A stretch of 64,000 bases of DNA, from the NCBI GenBank assembly GCA_015956445.1, contig WIUZ02000005.1:620001-684000 (forward strand). Direction: 5' to 3'. Numbering within the stretch: the stretch's first letter is position 1; each line of letters opens with the position of its first letter. The position numbers and the translations under genes are program-made. Positions 35,061-47,999 of the stretch are shown here, in pieces. Under the pieces are notes generated by a model. It was not told where the DNA came from. It was given only the letters and a program-made list of their open reading frames with translations, and did not search any database. The DNA is from Thelephora terrestris. Its lineage: Eukaryota; Basidiomycota; Agaricomycetes; Thelephorales; Thelephoraceae.

Positions 35061-38000
35061 CTAGACCAACAGTAAACCCAACCTCGGAGACGGCCTCACC
35101 ACATCTACAGCAGGGTGGTACTCTTGCCCGCCTGAAGGCTTGCCGAACCGCAATAAAGCAGCAGTCTTATCGACGGTTCCAGTTTGTGACGGGAACAAGA
35201 ACGCCAGAAGCATTTGGGTTCTTGCAAGTACGTCAGTGAGTTGGGGTTCAATCCGCTCGCCCGCAGTGTTCTGGACACAGAGGTCAGCGGGCTGTGACGA
35301 ACGGAGACAGTGAAACGCACCGGTGTAAGTTCCTTGAGCCTCGTTTGCCATGTGCCCGTCTCCTGGATCCAGGTTCGATCCCACGTGTCTAACATCTGGC
35401 GGACAAAGAGAAGGTTCGAACGATGCCAGGTTTCAGAAACATGCTTGGCTGTAGGATCCACCAGTGCTTCTACGAGGCTATACAGCGCCCCTTTAGTAAT
35501 CTCATCTCGCTTCTGAGGTCTCAGTAATACAACGCCAAGCTGCTGTAAAGCAGCCGAGAGTGAAAGGAGACAGTGCATCAAGGCAGAGGAATGTTTTGAT
35601 GATGTGTCTGGTGATCCATTCTGTGAGTGTCCGGAAGCAGAGTCACATAGCCGCCAGTATTCTTTGGTCACCCAATCGACTGTATGTTTTCGCCAGTGGA
35701 AAACGGCCTTATCGTGGAGATCAGAAGCCTTTACCCGGAAATCTACGAGCAACTAAGGGGACTTCTTGGAAGGTAAGGGACTCAACGTACCTTCAACGAC
35801 AGATCTATCACAACCAATATCGGCGATGAAGGGGGACTTGCTCGACAGTTCCTCTATCAAGTGCGTTACAAATACCAACGGCACTAGGGACGTGTCCTCC
35901 ACCTTTCCACCTGTGGAATTATTAGCAGCGCGAAATCCGTCAGCATATGCACTCCCACCTTCATCGACAAGGGTGTTGACTACCGACTGAAGCGCGTAGA
36001 ACACACCCTCGGACAAGGCAGCTGCCTCAGGCCGATATTCCTCCAGGACCCTGGTGACCAATGCTCTGTGTCGAATTTTTAAGTCCGTGCAGGCGTGAGA
36101 ACGCGGGTAATTGCCCTACTTCGTTTCATCGTCGTGACTTTTGAGAGACCTGACGTCCTTGTGCAGAGCCTCGGAACAGGATTCCAACGAGCATAACGTC
36201 TTCTCCAACAACGGCGTTCTACCATCCACCTGACGCCTGAGTGCGGCCTTGTACCTTTTTAACGAAGCATTTGCCTGTGCCGGGCCTAGTTGAACAGTGG
36301 ATTGTAAAGGTGGCGGCGGAGCCACGAGTTGGAACTCGGTCACAAGTAGGCCTAGAAGTGAATTTCAGCCAAAATTACAATCACTAGAGCCGTTGAAATC
36401 TGCCGACCTGATGCTCCCGGTCGCTTCAGGGTAACTTCGATAGCAGTCTTCAATTCCTTCTCAAACCCGGACTTCGCGTTTCTCAGAGCATCCGTCCATA
36501 TGCTCGTAAGTTGCTGCCTGCACGCGTCATCAACTATCCGGTGCAGGTAACTCCTTTCATCCTGCAGTAACCCATGCGCCTCAAACAGCCACTTTCGAAT
36601 CCAGTTCCTCAACTTCCACATCTCCTTCATGCTGGTAACCGTATAGAACCAGGTCTGCAATGCCTGTGAAAACTCGGTACAGGACTTCTGGAACCAATCT
36701 TCCAGCCTTTTAGAGAGAACGGAAGGGAGTATCATGGAAGAGGTGGAGGTAAGATCTACGTAGGGCTTGTAGGATTTGATGGTCTGCGGCAGGAGGAGGA
36801 AGTGTGAGGAGGAGGGTAAACTCGAAAGTAATAGGTGGGTACTGAGCCGCAACTCTGGAGGTAACGAGTCGAGTCCGGCTTGATCAGCAATTGGTTGGAT
36901 ATTTTCAAGAACGTTCGTCATTAAAGACTTTCCAGTCGTTCCGTTCTCTTGGAAGATGGTACGAGCGGCATCGGCAGTCCGAGTTATTATGTCAAGACAC
37001 GCCTCGACGGACTGGCGGACATCTTTGTGTTCGGCATAGGTTTTCTTGATGCTCCCCTGCCGAGACAGCCCGGATTTAGGCTTCGAAAGGGCGGCTGCAT
37101 CTATCTGCTTGGACACAACCGTGCCAAGAATCCGGGAACGTTGAGCGAAGAAAATGGCCAGGGTCTCCGCCAATGGACGAGAATCCAGCAAATAAAGCGT
37201 GAGGAGTATCGCGCATATTTGCTAGAGTACCGATGCCGTCAACGTTTGCAAAAAAAACTTCGAGGACATCAGCGCACCTCAGGTGATAGTGAAGGCTCTC
37301 GTAGTGATAAAGTCGCCTTGTGAGATATCTGTGGTCTGAACTGTGCGACCGTTTCCCATTGTCGTTGTACGAGAGGGAACTGATCCTATGAAGCTGTGAG
37401 TGGAGGTTCAAGTTTTTCAGGAGGATAACGACATACTGCAATAGATATACCTTTCGTTTCCCAGCTTGCCCCTTCCGTGGCATCATCGTGCGCGAGGGCT
37501 CGGTGAACGCCTCGGGATAACAAGAACAGCCATGTAGCACGATAGTATTCCCTTCGTTCGATCAGCCTCCACAAATGTTCCGGCGCGTCGAGTAGTAGCT
37601 TCATGTGAGCTCCCAGTGATTGGAATATCTGCAGGTCTGAGTCTGACAGTAGGTAAGCAACAACTCGGGCCCTCCTCAAAGGCGATCTAACCTTTCTTGC
37701 TCACGGGAGAGTTCTGTAGTGGGCTACATGGAATTTCTTGGGAGGATATAATTTCCTTCATCTCATCGGTGGCGTTCAGGACGTTTTCCGAAGATTTATG
37801 AATGGAGATGATAGATGTAGAAGCCTGAAGTAGGTCACGGTAGCGTTCCCTGCACTTTCATGGTACAGTTAGAATTTGCGAGAGACTACAGGGCGAGCGA
37901 CGTACCCGACCATCAGCCTCAGTTCTTCTTGCTTCGCGTCCGCGTCATTCCTGGAAGTCGCGCATGTAAGTGCTCAGCGTGTTGATTCGCCGATTGACCA

Positions 38001-38275
38001 TACCTCAAGCGTCGCTGGATCTCCTTTACCTGAGCGACTGAGTTCCTCGTAAACAGCTCGTTGGCTTCGCTCTCCACCTTTTCCGCTTCCTCCGATGAAC
38101 CAGGGTTGGTGAGCACGTTTAAAGAAACGGTCCGAGAGGGTATTCGCATGCTGTGGAACGAGAGAAAACTCGGGGATCCCAGAACAGACAATGGTTGCAA
38201 TGAATTTGACTGCTCTATGGTGATAGGCGACAATGGCGGAGCAGTCGTCGACGCTGCGGATGGTCGACGAGCCAT
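35061..38275 (-). CDS. COG1: Conserved oligomeric Golgi complex subunit 1 (COG1)
   Basis: Ten exons (38275-38004, 37950-37906, 37849-37692, 37642-37437, 37385-37278, 37221-36408, 36351-36120, 36065-35791, 35742-35321, 35270-35061) give 913 residues. The N-terminal half carries the COG1/Vps51-type segments NELFTRNSVAQVKEIQRRLR, ERYRDLLQASTSIISI, LDAPEHLWRLIERREYYRA and FPLVQRQWETV. The centre has LLDSRPLAETLAIFFAQRSR, and the end QTGTVDKTAALLRFGKP then PRLGLLLV. COG1 helps tether retrograde vesicles to the Golgi as a lobe A subunit. All exon phases close. The 108-nt exon 37385-37278 is confirmed by the exact 36-residue fit. Confidence 0.9.
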
Positions 38276-38513
38276 CTATATCCTAGTCCAAAATCCGTCG
38301 ACACGAGCAGACGCCGGGAGGAGGAAAACCGGCGTTACGTAAGCAAGCAGTAAGCATTTTTTGGGACTCGGAAGGGTAGTAAGGGGAATTGAGACTAAAA
38401 TACTGTATATCGACAGACCAAGGCAGACATTCGTAAATTACCATGTAAACTAAGTATAAAGGTTGTACGAAAAAACCAGCAACTCACGCGCAATGAGCAT
38501 TTACGATACAAAT

Positions 38514-39800
38514 TCAACGGGCTGGATCTTTGCCATTATCACTGGGTTTAGGATCCATGGGGGAGTTTGCTCTGCCATGGGGTGGGTCCTGGTGTTGTCG
38601 ACCAGCGTTACTAGAAGTAGTTGGCCCATTCGTCGATGACGATGGAGCTCCGGCCATGCGTTGGTCTAGGGCCTTGAGTGCCATTGCGCTAGTGAGGGAG
38701 AGATGAGTAAGTTTCCAGCCTCCGTCTGTTGTGCTCTCACCGCCTCCTCTCCGCTTCTGCACGGGCACCGCCCGGCACTTGGGTATACCCCCCCTCGATG
38801 TCGTGGCCCATAGAGGGAATCAAATGGAATCGTGTTGCCAACGAATGCAACGTATCCGCCAACACAGACACAGGACCCCTGGGACCAGGAGCCAGGTGAG
38901 TTAGAACGTATCGATGACGTGAGGACCTACTGGACGAATGGCGGGAACCACATTATGAAGGCAAACGTTTCACTTCTGTCGCCGTACACCGTCGAACTAC
39001 CAAGTGAGTCCCCGCTGTTCTTCCTGTAGAATCTCAGCCAGACGTAAGAGGCCAACCATCCGAATTGGATGAGTAAATACGGCGACTGGTAGCCAATAAT
39101 AGACATGATGACCGAGAAAGTGTTGTATGCCATCGGAAGCGACTGTCGCGTGTCAGTAGTGGTCACTTCCCAGCCAGGCGAATTTACTTTACTTTAACGC
39201 GAGCCTTGAAGACACCGAAAACTTGAATTTGGTGTTCCGGAATCGCCTGCGTGAAGGCAACTAGGATGCCAGCCTGCAGAGCCATTTGGCCATGGTATTG
39301 AATCCCAAAACTAAGCAAAGGTTAGTCTCTCTTCACGTGTGGAGTGAGAGGGTACCCACGCAAATGACGGATTCTGGAATACGAAGTATTCTATCCAGCT
39401 CAGACCAAAGGCGATGATGTTGGAGGCCACAATAGTGACCACAATAAATTTTATTGTTTCAACAGCCCCCCATAATCGCTCAAAGTAACGCAGTGAATGG
39501 GGGATGACGAGGATTGTCAAAACCAGCTGCGGAGAGAGTAAATGCATGTCCGACCGTAGAATCGAGCAGATCACACACCTCTATCAAACTGGTCTCCACC
39601 AGACCTGCTGTTAGGAAGGACCAGGGATAAAATATGCTCGTTCCGGGTACCAGGATTAGGTACGGGGCCGTGTATGGGTCGTCGCTCGACCAAGAAACCC
39701 AATAATACAGGAGGGATAGAACGACAGTTGCCGCGGTGAAGGCACGCGTAACGGGTGGGGTTGAGGCGACGTACTGAACCGGTGAAGACAGGATGGACAT
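38514..39800 (-). CDS. TMEM115/DUF1751 rhomboid-like Golgi membrane protein
   Basis: Six exons (39800-39579, 39526-39360, 39310-39193, 39142-38931, 38878-38741, 38688-38514) give 343 residues. Several hydrophobic helices are clear: TRAFTAATVVLSLLYYW, FIVVTIVASNIIAFGL, MALQAGILVAFTQAIP and the GYQSPYLLIQFGWLASYVWL segment. The motif FYPWSFLTAGLVETSL followed by RYFERLWG is typical of TMEM115, an inactive rhomboid-like protein that binds the COG complex in animals. Its location next to COG1 is therefore notable but may be chance. The C-terminus is polar (RAMALKALDQRM, then a Ser/Pro-rich tail), expected to face the cytosol. The start is the ATG before SILSSPVQYV. Confidence 0.87.
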
Positions 39801-40215
39801 TATGGCTCCGGTTATCGTTGACCGCGCGGAGTCGGAGGAGGGGACCAGGCGGCTTGGCGGAGTCACAGTGAGTTCAAGTGATCGCTCGGTCGTTCGGTCG
39901 AGTACGCAAAGTTACTGACAGTGACACGCTTTCTCGTTTCACCGACAGTTTAAACACAAGATGTCATTCTGCTCTATTTTGTGCTACAAGAGATATAAGA
40001 TGGTAATCTGACTATTCAACTGACTCGCTGGATGAGCAGCTGTGAGATTCTCGCATTCTTGTGACACTTCCCGTGACACCCTTTGAAGAGGACGTTCATC
40101 ATCCCTCAGTCTATTCCACAGCAAGGTACCCCTGGGGAATATCCTTGCCATTCTGGGGCGTTTTCCCAGCTTGTTGTAGGCCAAACCGGCCCTTTCGCCC
40201 CCGTCACGACCCACC

Positions 40216-40782
40216 ATGTCAGACTATAGCTTCCGCCCCGGTGGCTCCCTCAAACTCAAAGGTCGTGTTGCAGACGGTGGTATCAAGAAGTATGGCCTCT
40301 GTCCATCCCATCGCGCCCACTCATACGAATACTGACCCTTAATTATACAGGAAGAAGAAATCGTCTAAATCTCAAGATAAGGACAAGGAGAAGGTTGCGG
40401 AACGCGAGAAGGAGGACCCAGTCGAAGAGCCGGAGCGAATCAGGTCCGAATCTCCTGTGGGAAGTAGCGGCAGGAATTCCCCTGCAGCGAGCAGCAGTCG
40501 TACGGACCGAAAGACCAAGGCGGAGAAACGATTTGAGGAAGTCCAGAGGAAGAGGGTAAGGGAAATATTGTGCAGGCACGTTTCGTCGGTGACAATCTTT
40601 CGACAGTTGCTCGAAAAGGTCGCCAGGCAAGCCCACATGACACACAAAGACCGTGTTCACGAGTTCAACCAGAAGCTGGAAGCTTTGAGCGAACACCACG
40701 ACATTCCAAAGGTGTGTGGCCTGAACTCACTGGTCCGTGCGCAGACTAACGGCGTATTCCTCCACAGGTTGGGCCCGGATGA
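40216..40782 (+). CDS. FAM32A/DUF1754-like protein
   Basis: Four exons (40216-40289, 40351-40555, 40607-40711, 40768-40782) give 132 residues. It begins MSDYSFRPGGSLKLKG, continues through a Lys-rich KKKKKSSKSQDKDKEK stretch, KTKAEKRFEEVQRKR and THKDRVHEFNQKLEALSEHH, and closes DIPKVGPG. That ending and length are diagnostic of FAM32A, which in human sits in the catalytic spliceosome and helps 3' splice-site joining. The final exon is only 15 nt including the stop. Confidence 0.92.
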
Positions 40783-41027
40783 TGACCTTCGCCGTCCGTG
40801 TTTGGATTTCCTGCCAAAGTCTTTCACAAGCACGCTTGCACGCTTTCATTGGGGGTTACATATCCGTTCCACTGTTAATTACAATCATGAGCAATACACT
40901 GGCCGTGCGCACAATCTACTGAGTGACCCCGTATTCATATTTGGTAGTCCGCGAGTGTGATGGGAGTTCGCCTGTCTGCAATCTTCCCTCTTGTTCCTGA
41001 AACTCCACCTTCCCCCCTCTCCCGATC

Positions 41028-42908
41028 ATGAGTCCAGCAACCGTGGACTTTGCTACAGAGAAAAAGGGTCATCTATGTCCCCCCAGCAATGCCACCCATC
41101 CCTGCAATCGATGGGAATGTCTCTTTGTATATGCCTTTATATGTAAATTCACGAATCTAAGAGGAAAGGTCGATGGCCTCAATTCCCCCATGGAGTGCGT
41201 CTGCCCTGGTTTCGTGTCATTGGCCACGCTGGCACTACTAACAACTTTGTCCACTAGTTTTGAAGAGGCGTTGCTGTTGACCGAACCCAATCCGATCTTG
41301 ACCCAAATCCTCGCCCGCTTTGTGTTAAACCTCCGGCCACTGACGCGTAACCTGAGGTGCGTCCATGCGGCAATGGATCCCAGCACTACTCTGAACATTG
41401 CCACGTCGTTGTCCTACCCCTAGCTCGGATCAGATATCACACACAGTTGCGAGTGTCTTGGCTGAGTTTCTCAAAACCCCCGAAAGAACCGCGTTCTGGG
41501 ACGATGATATCAGGGCAAATGTTGACCCATTCGTCTCCTATGAGGAGGCGAAGGGTGGACTGTGGTCTGCCTCTTGGGACTTCAAGGTGTGTATTTCTGT
41601 GGATTTAACTTTCATCACGAAACTCTAATCGACGCTGTCGTCAGCTGAAAGTCCTAAGGACCCTGGTGGAGCTCCAGCTGTCCCACAGTAGCGAAATCAA
41701 GAGAATTATTGACTCCGCCTGGCGCGTGGCGCGAGCTCCGCCAAAAAAGAAAGATCCCGCTAATGGATCGGATAGCGGACCACAACTGGAAGACTTACAA
41801 TTGCTCCCCATTGGTCAGGACTTGAGGCGCAAACGGTACTGGATTATTGATGGTGAGCATCCCTCCTGCTTACAGCCTCGACGTTTTTTTCCGCACGACT
41901 TCTGTCTTATTCGAAAGTACCGATTCTCCTATAGATTCCCCTCGGGTTTATACATCAACAAACCCATGGAAAACAAGTTCAATGTTAGAAGCCATCTGCT
42001 CTTCGAAAGTAGAATACGATTCCATCGTTGCTTTCCTTCGAGCCGAGTCCCCTCCCGATCCTGGTCCCGGGAGGAAACGTCCCAAGGGTGAACTTGCACA
42101 TCTCTCGCTTATCGATGCGTTGGAAGCCAGGACAGCTAAAATTGACACGGAGTTGTCCGTGAGTTCATAGCCAATTCGGCGTATTTTCATTGCGCTGAAT
42201 GACATTCAAATGTAGCGGATTGCACGTGCGAAGAAGAAATTACAGCAGAGGAATATGCTCATCGCACAGGCCGATCTACGTGAGACACGGACGCGTCAAA
42301 AGACACGACCTAACTACGCGTACATTAATGATCCGGGGAGCGGAGAGGTATGCACCTTGACAGGCGCTGCGAAAACTTTGCTTAACCTCGTGTTTCAGGA
42401 GGACGGCGATGAGTACAAACAGGAGGAAGAAGATGAAGATCTCGACGCTGGATACGGAAGATCTCGAGGATCCCGCCGTGGAGTGGCCACTGAGGGAACT
42501 CGACGCTCGGCTCGTACCACTTCGACTTCGAAGCCGAATGGCAAACGTGCTGCTCCAGATGAATGGGCTCAATGGCGCGGCGAGCGGCGCTCAACGCGGC
42601 TTGGTGCTCCAAATACAACACAGGATATTGCCCCGGCTCCGGAACCAAAGAGGGCGAAGACAGATGAAAGTAGCGTCAGTGCGTACTCGGATGGACATTC
42701 CTCAAAGGGTACCGGGCCTTCCAAAGACTCTGCCGCTGCTCTCAAACCTACCGAGTTCGCTGCCGACCAAGTTAATGGGAGAAAGAAGAGCAAGTTTTGG
42801 TATTACGCCGTAGAACCTACCCCTATTGCTAACGGGGATGGTACAAACGGCCAACAGCCTCTCCATGAACAGAATGGATACACCAAGCACGATGTCATGG
42901 CCGAGTAA
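41028..42908 (+). CDS. WHIM/DDT-like chromatin-remodelling subunit
   Basis: Seven exons (41028-41194, 41258-41356, 41424-41586, 41645-41852, 41935-42158, 42216-42347, 42399-42908) give 500 residues. The N-terminal half has a DDT/WHIM1-like helical block: NRWECLFVYAFICKFTNL, MDFEEALLLTEPNPILTQIL, SVLAEFLKTPERTAFW and VLRTLVELQLSHS. Then comes LLPIGQDLRRKRYWIIDD, the pattern of WHIM2 motifs that contact linker DNA in ISWI complexes. The tail is acidic, then basic and disordered, with an RGS/RRS-rich patch. I infer a nuclear remodelling-complex accessory protein. The exact complex is not clear. Confidence 0.8.
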
Positions 42909-43307
42909 ACATTGGCCCCCTACACCGCATGCCTATCCATTTTCATCGTCATATTTTTCATCTTGCTTCCAACTGCACATCCATTCACAACTTGCATCCT
43001 GCACATTCTCTATGCACCCCCTTAGACGTTTCATGACCGGCGTAGCATAATTAAACAGTGATAATTGTTATCTATCCCTACCACAGTCATTTCTCTAGAT
43101 CTTGCTTCCTCGACGATCGCCTAATGGCTGAAAGCCTGGACCCAACCTCGATTCCGTTCCGAATCCGAGCCAACGGAACGGGGCAAGTCACGTGCACGAG
43201 CGGCATCCCAGCTCGGGATGCAACACACATCCTAGGATTCGTCCCTAACTCCTCTCTGCTGGCGTTCGACAAGAACCTATCTCTGGCCGGGAACATACGG
43301 GTTATTT

Positions 43308-45839
43308 ATGCTCGCAAGGGCAATCAAGAATGCGTTAACGAAGGCGTCACGGCCGGTTTTTCGATTCCGAGGACACGTGCATGCTAAAATGGCCACGAAC
43401 AACCGATTTATCCCCAGCACCTCAGCTCGAGCGGCTTCTACAGCTACCCTGCCACCGACTTCCGATGACCGGGACCTCATAGCATTTTTCGATGTACCTT
43501 CAGGCAATTCGGCCTCGTCGGGGACTTCCACTGGGATCTTTGGTCACCCCTCTCTAACCAGCCCACAAGCCCTGGAATCAATTGCCGACGCCGTCCTACG
43601 GCGAGCTCGACTTTTGACGGAGCGTGTCTTACGCGCACCTCAATCGCGGAGCGAGATGTTCAAGGTGGTGAAGAACTTGGACAGGCTGAGTGACCTGTTA
43701 TGTTCGGTTGTGGATCTGGCCGAGTTCGTCCGGAATGCGCACCCCGACCCGAAGTGGGTTGAGAGCGCGAACAATCTGTATGAGAGTCTATCGGAATTTA
43801 TGAACGTGTTAAATACCCATGTCGGACTTTACAATGTATGTTGTAAAATGTTATGTCTGCCGCTGCGAACGCTCATACAACTACTTGGAATAGGTCTTGA
43901 AAACCGTCTTGGCTGATCCGGAGCTTTTCGATGCGCTGAGCAAGGAGGGTCAAGAGACTGCTTTGGTTTTCTGGCGAGATTTCGAGAAGTGCGCCATTGA
44001 TCTCCCGGATGCCCATCGGAGTCGGTTTGTCTCTCTGTCCACAGAAATCCTCGTCTTGGGTCGACAATTCATGAATGACGAATTACGTGTACGGCCTCCA
44101 GCGGTCATCCGGGCGGAGGAACTGGATGGCTTGAAGGATCAGGGGATGGGTATCCGGCTAAAAAATCAGGCGTTTTGGACGAGACGTGATCTACAGGTTT
44201 ATCCAGGGTCATTGCAGGCGCAGATGATCATGCGGTCAGCACCGAAGGAGGAGCCACGGCGGAAGGTTTATATTGCGTCGAACTCGAGCACCGAAGAAGA
44301 ACTCTATCTCTTGGAGAAACTTCTGAGGACCCGTGGGGAGCTGGCACGACTGGTTGGGTCGCAAAGCTTTGCCCATATGGAGTTGGTTGGAAAGATGGCA
44401 AAGTCCCCAGGTGTGGTCTAGTCAGTCCGCTTCAATGGGGCGATGGATAGCTGACTTGAGACCCTGAAACCTAGAAAATGTTAGGCACTTCCTAGACGCA
44501 TTGATGGCGCGAAATCGTCCCAACGCTAAAAGAGCACTCCTGAAGCTCAGTAGGCGTAAACAAGCCCACCTCAATACGAAACCGAATCCAGTTATCCAAC
44601 CCTGGGACCGAGATTACTATTGTCCTCCAGAACCACCTGCTCCACCAATCCCCTTACCTCGTCTCACGCTTGGGACCGTGTTCATGGGTCTATCACGGCT
44701 TTTCAAACACCTTTACGGCGTAACCCTACGCCCTGCCAACGTTGTCCCTGGCCAAGTATGGCATCCAGACGTCCGGAAACTCGAGGTCGTAGACGAAGAC
44801 AATGAGATCCTTGGTTTCATTTACGCAGACTTATTCGATCGTCGAGGAAAGCCCGGCGGTGCGGCCCATTATACCGTGTCGTGTTCACGCAGGGTGGATG
44901 ACGATGACGAATCCGGAGATTATACCTCTGCCGAGGCATGGAACGATCCACGGCTGGCATTCTCTCGAGAGTTCGGCTCGATTCACCGGATGAGGAGACG
45001 TGGACGTGAAGGGGTTTACCAGATATCTGTGGTCGCTCTATTGTGCGATTTTACATCTCGTTCAGGTGCCGTCGGGCCGAAAACCCTGGAATGGTATCAA
45101 GTGCTTACCCTTGCCCATGAGATGGGTCACGCAATGCATTGTGAGTTGGTGTGACGACGGTGCTTTCCCTTCTGAGCTCACTGGATGATTCCATTCAATC
45201 TTATGTTTAGCTATGTTTGGGCAAACGGAATATCACAGCGTTTCGGGGACCCGGTGTGCTACAGACTTCGTGGAGCTCCCTTCCATCCTCATGGAAACGT
45301 TTCTAACCTCTCCGAGAGTCCTCTCCCTGTTTGACATCAACGGAAAATTCGGAATTGGGCACAAGAGTAATCACGACGAGGACCCTTGCCATTTCATCGA
45401 CACCCATTCCCAGATATTGCTCGCTGATTTGGACCAGATCTATCACTCGGAGGCAGTCCTCTCACCAGCCTTCGACTCGACTCAGGCACTGGCCACACTG
45501 TTTGGTTCGCAGTCCCTGATTCCGTATGTTGATGGTACTTCTTGGCAAACTCGATTTGGGCATCTTTACCCATACGGAGCGACGTACTATTCGTACCTCT
45601 TCGACAGGACGATAGCCTCGCGAGTATGGTCGAAGCTGTTCGCCGGAAATCCACTGAGTAGGGAGACAGGAGAAAGGTTCAAAGGGGAGATGCTTCGTCA
45701 CGGGGGAGGAAAGGATCCGTGGGTCATGCTTAGCTCGTTGCTGAATGCTCCAGAACTCGAGTCTGGTGATGCCCGGGTGATGCGAGAAATCGGAAACTGG
45801 AAGCTAGAGAACGAGGGTGCAATCCCCGACAGACACTGA
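43308..45839 (+). CDS. Mitochondrial intermediate peptidase (MIP/Oct1)
   Basis: Four exons (43308-43835, 43894-44410, 44475-45140, 45211-45839) give 779 residues, normal for the family. The N-terminus [20 protein letters not shown] is basic and amphipathic, a mitochondrial presequence. The M3 metallopeptidase zinc motif HEMGHAMH lies at residues 563-570, followed by [10 protein letters not shown] with the third zinc ligand. The [14 protein letters not shown] segment near the end is also typical. It removes the octapeptide left after the first cleavage of some imported precursors. In Agaricomycetes MIP is the standard flank of the homeodomain mating-type locus. Confidence 0.93.
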
Positions 45840-46528
45840 TCTGTCCCTTTTTCTGGGGTGTGCTATCCTTGTCCCTTATTCCGGTTCCTTTGCATTGACC
45901 ATCTTTTCGCGCATTTACACACACATACGTATTCAGCTCTAATTCATAGGCAGCCCGACTCTATAGACAGGAAAGTTTGATGGCAGACTGTTCGGCAGGC
46001 ATTTCGTTTGAGTCACGGCAGATCCGTCCGGGGAAATGCCTGAGGGTTCTGCAGGCGCTTTGCTTGGACCACGACTTCTCAACGCCACTATGACCTATCT
46101 TCCACCTCTGGCTAGTGTGTCGGACCCCAGTGGACCAGATACGTGGTCAAAACAATCAGGTAATATGTGCTGACCAACATGCCTACCGTTGTTCACATTA
46201 TCCCGGTTGCCGTACGCTCTGGTTACGGGACTCCACCTGACCGCTCCGCGCGTTCGCATGGCAAAGCTGGATATTCCTGAGGTGGGATCTCTCGATCTTC
46301 TTGCGTTTTTAGCCGGTGTCATGCCAACCGCCCTGAGAATTTGATATTTGTACTCACTTGTCCGGCTACTGCAACAGGGGAATGATCGTACCGTCAACCC
46401 ACAATTGTCTCACCATCGTGGTTATATAAACGCGTTGCAAATATCGCTATGACCTCCCCGGCCAAAAGCTCGCCCTTACCTTTTCTCCTTCCCTCTCCAG
46501 CTACCCCCGCAATTCGCGCCGATCCAAA
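45840..46528. other. Intergenic region (689 bp)
   Basis: No gene supported. It holds the 3' region of MIP and the promoter of the next gene; a TATA-like GGTTATATAAACG lies near 46420. Confidence 0.5.
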
Positions 46529-47747
46529 ATGGACGACGGCGCAAACGCAGATCGAGTCGTTGACGCGGATATGTCACCGATCGGTAGTCCTGATCAGATT
46601 ACAACAAAGCAATTATGGAGGGGAAGGGAGCCGCATAGCGACGAAGAGGCGGATGACACTGGCGACGTCTCAGATAATGCCAAGTGTCACAATGGGTCTC
46701 CTCGGTGGTTGCCACGTTCCCAGAGAGGTTTCCGGAAGATAAAACCGTTGGCTCTGGACGCGAACTTACCCCCTCCATTCCTCTGTTCACCTGGTTATCC
46801 CTCGATGGCTGAGGGTACACCTTCAACACTTTCATGCGCATCCGGTTACTTCGACTCCGATGACGAGGGTCTACTGCCACCCACAAAGGTCGATGACAAT
46901 CTGTGGTTCCATCACTATCCTAACCAATCGATATATGTAAGCGAGGTCTTTCTGCCGAATTCCACCGCCAGCTCACTTCCTCGATCATGAAAAGGATTCA
47001 AGCGAGCTCGACGGCACACACGTCTGGGACCTCCAGTGCAATTTTGCCGCATTATGGAACGAGGGGGACGACTCTGATGCGTCAGAGCCTTTGGACTCGT
47101 CCCCTACCGGCGAGTCGGCATCCTTACCATCGAAACTCGAGCTGGGACTCCGACAATTCGACTCGTCAGAGCCTGGTGCTTTCGTCCTTGATTTTCCGGA
47201 GGATGTAGGTGAGCTGTTGGACCACTACACTGTCGCAGCCGAAGGGGGTTCGGGTGTGATCGGTTGGCTTGGACGGTCGACCCCTGCGTCGGCCTCCGAG
47301 ATCACCATCGAGTTGTCAGTCCACGAGCCCGAGGATTCCCAAGACCTACCCGATTACGCTCCGAATATACTCTTGCCGCGGATGTGGGAGTCCTCAGAGG
47401 ATAGCGATGAGCCCGAGCCGTTTTCGCATCTACCATACCCAGGATCGGATGTTACAGACGTCCCTATCAACGTCTCCCCGCCGCCCTTGATGCTCGTGAC
47501 TGATGGTTTCCCAGACAACACCTCAGCCTCACACTTCGGTCTGGTGGGTATCGGAGGAGAGGGGGTTTCGACGCACGTTGACTGGTTAGAGGCGTCTTGG
47601 GAGGAGATAATCTGTAGCCCTTGCTCGGAGGAGGATCTTACGGAATGGGATCGGTGGCGCGGGCGGCTAGTTGAGGAATACGACCGAGATCTGGACTCTC
47701 GGGTGAGAGCTCACGAGAGCGTACGCAGAGGATTGGAGCGGTTTTAA
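46529..47747 (+). CDS. Acidic hypothetical protein, unrecognised
   Basis: Two exons (46529-46936 and 46995-47747) give 386 residues; the 58-nt intron is phase 0. The protein is rich in Asp, Glu, Ser and Pro (for example SGYFDSDDEGLLPP, WNEGDDSDASEPLDSS, WESSEDSDEPEPFS). It ends in a more ordered, Trp-containing charged helix (WEEIICSPCSEEDLTEWDRW, then RLVEEYDRDLDSRVRAH). I recognise no domain, signal peptide or membrane helix. It sits immediately downstream of MIP, where homeodomain genes are often found, but shows no homeodomain residues. Intrinsically disordered nuclear protein is a guess from composition. Confidence 0.6.
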
Positions 47748-47999
47748 TGTTGGCGGCAGCCACCTCGAGACCATGGACATGTAACAGTGAAGTTGTGTTG
47801 AGCATTCGATTTTCGCCGCGATTTAGTTTTTTTGCTATCATCATCCACATGTACTCCATTGACACATCATGCATCGCGGTTCGTTAGCAATCCACAATCG
47901 TTTCTAGCCAATGTATCGTCCCTGTCTTGCTCTAGCTTGTTCCCCAGTGGAAGATGCTGTCGGAAGGTTCCGGCCCGGGGATCTTGAGTTTTGGCACCG

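Noticed and set aside
35360-35385. GGTTCGATCCC resembling a tRNA B box
   Set aside because: It lies inside a COG1 exon and no cloverleaf can be formed around it.
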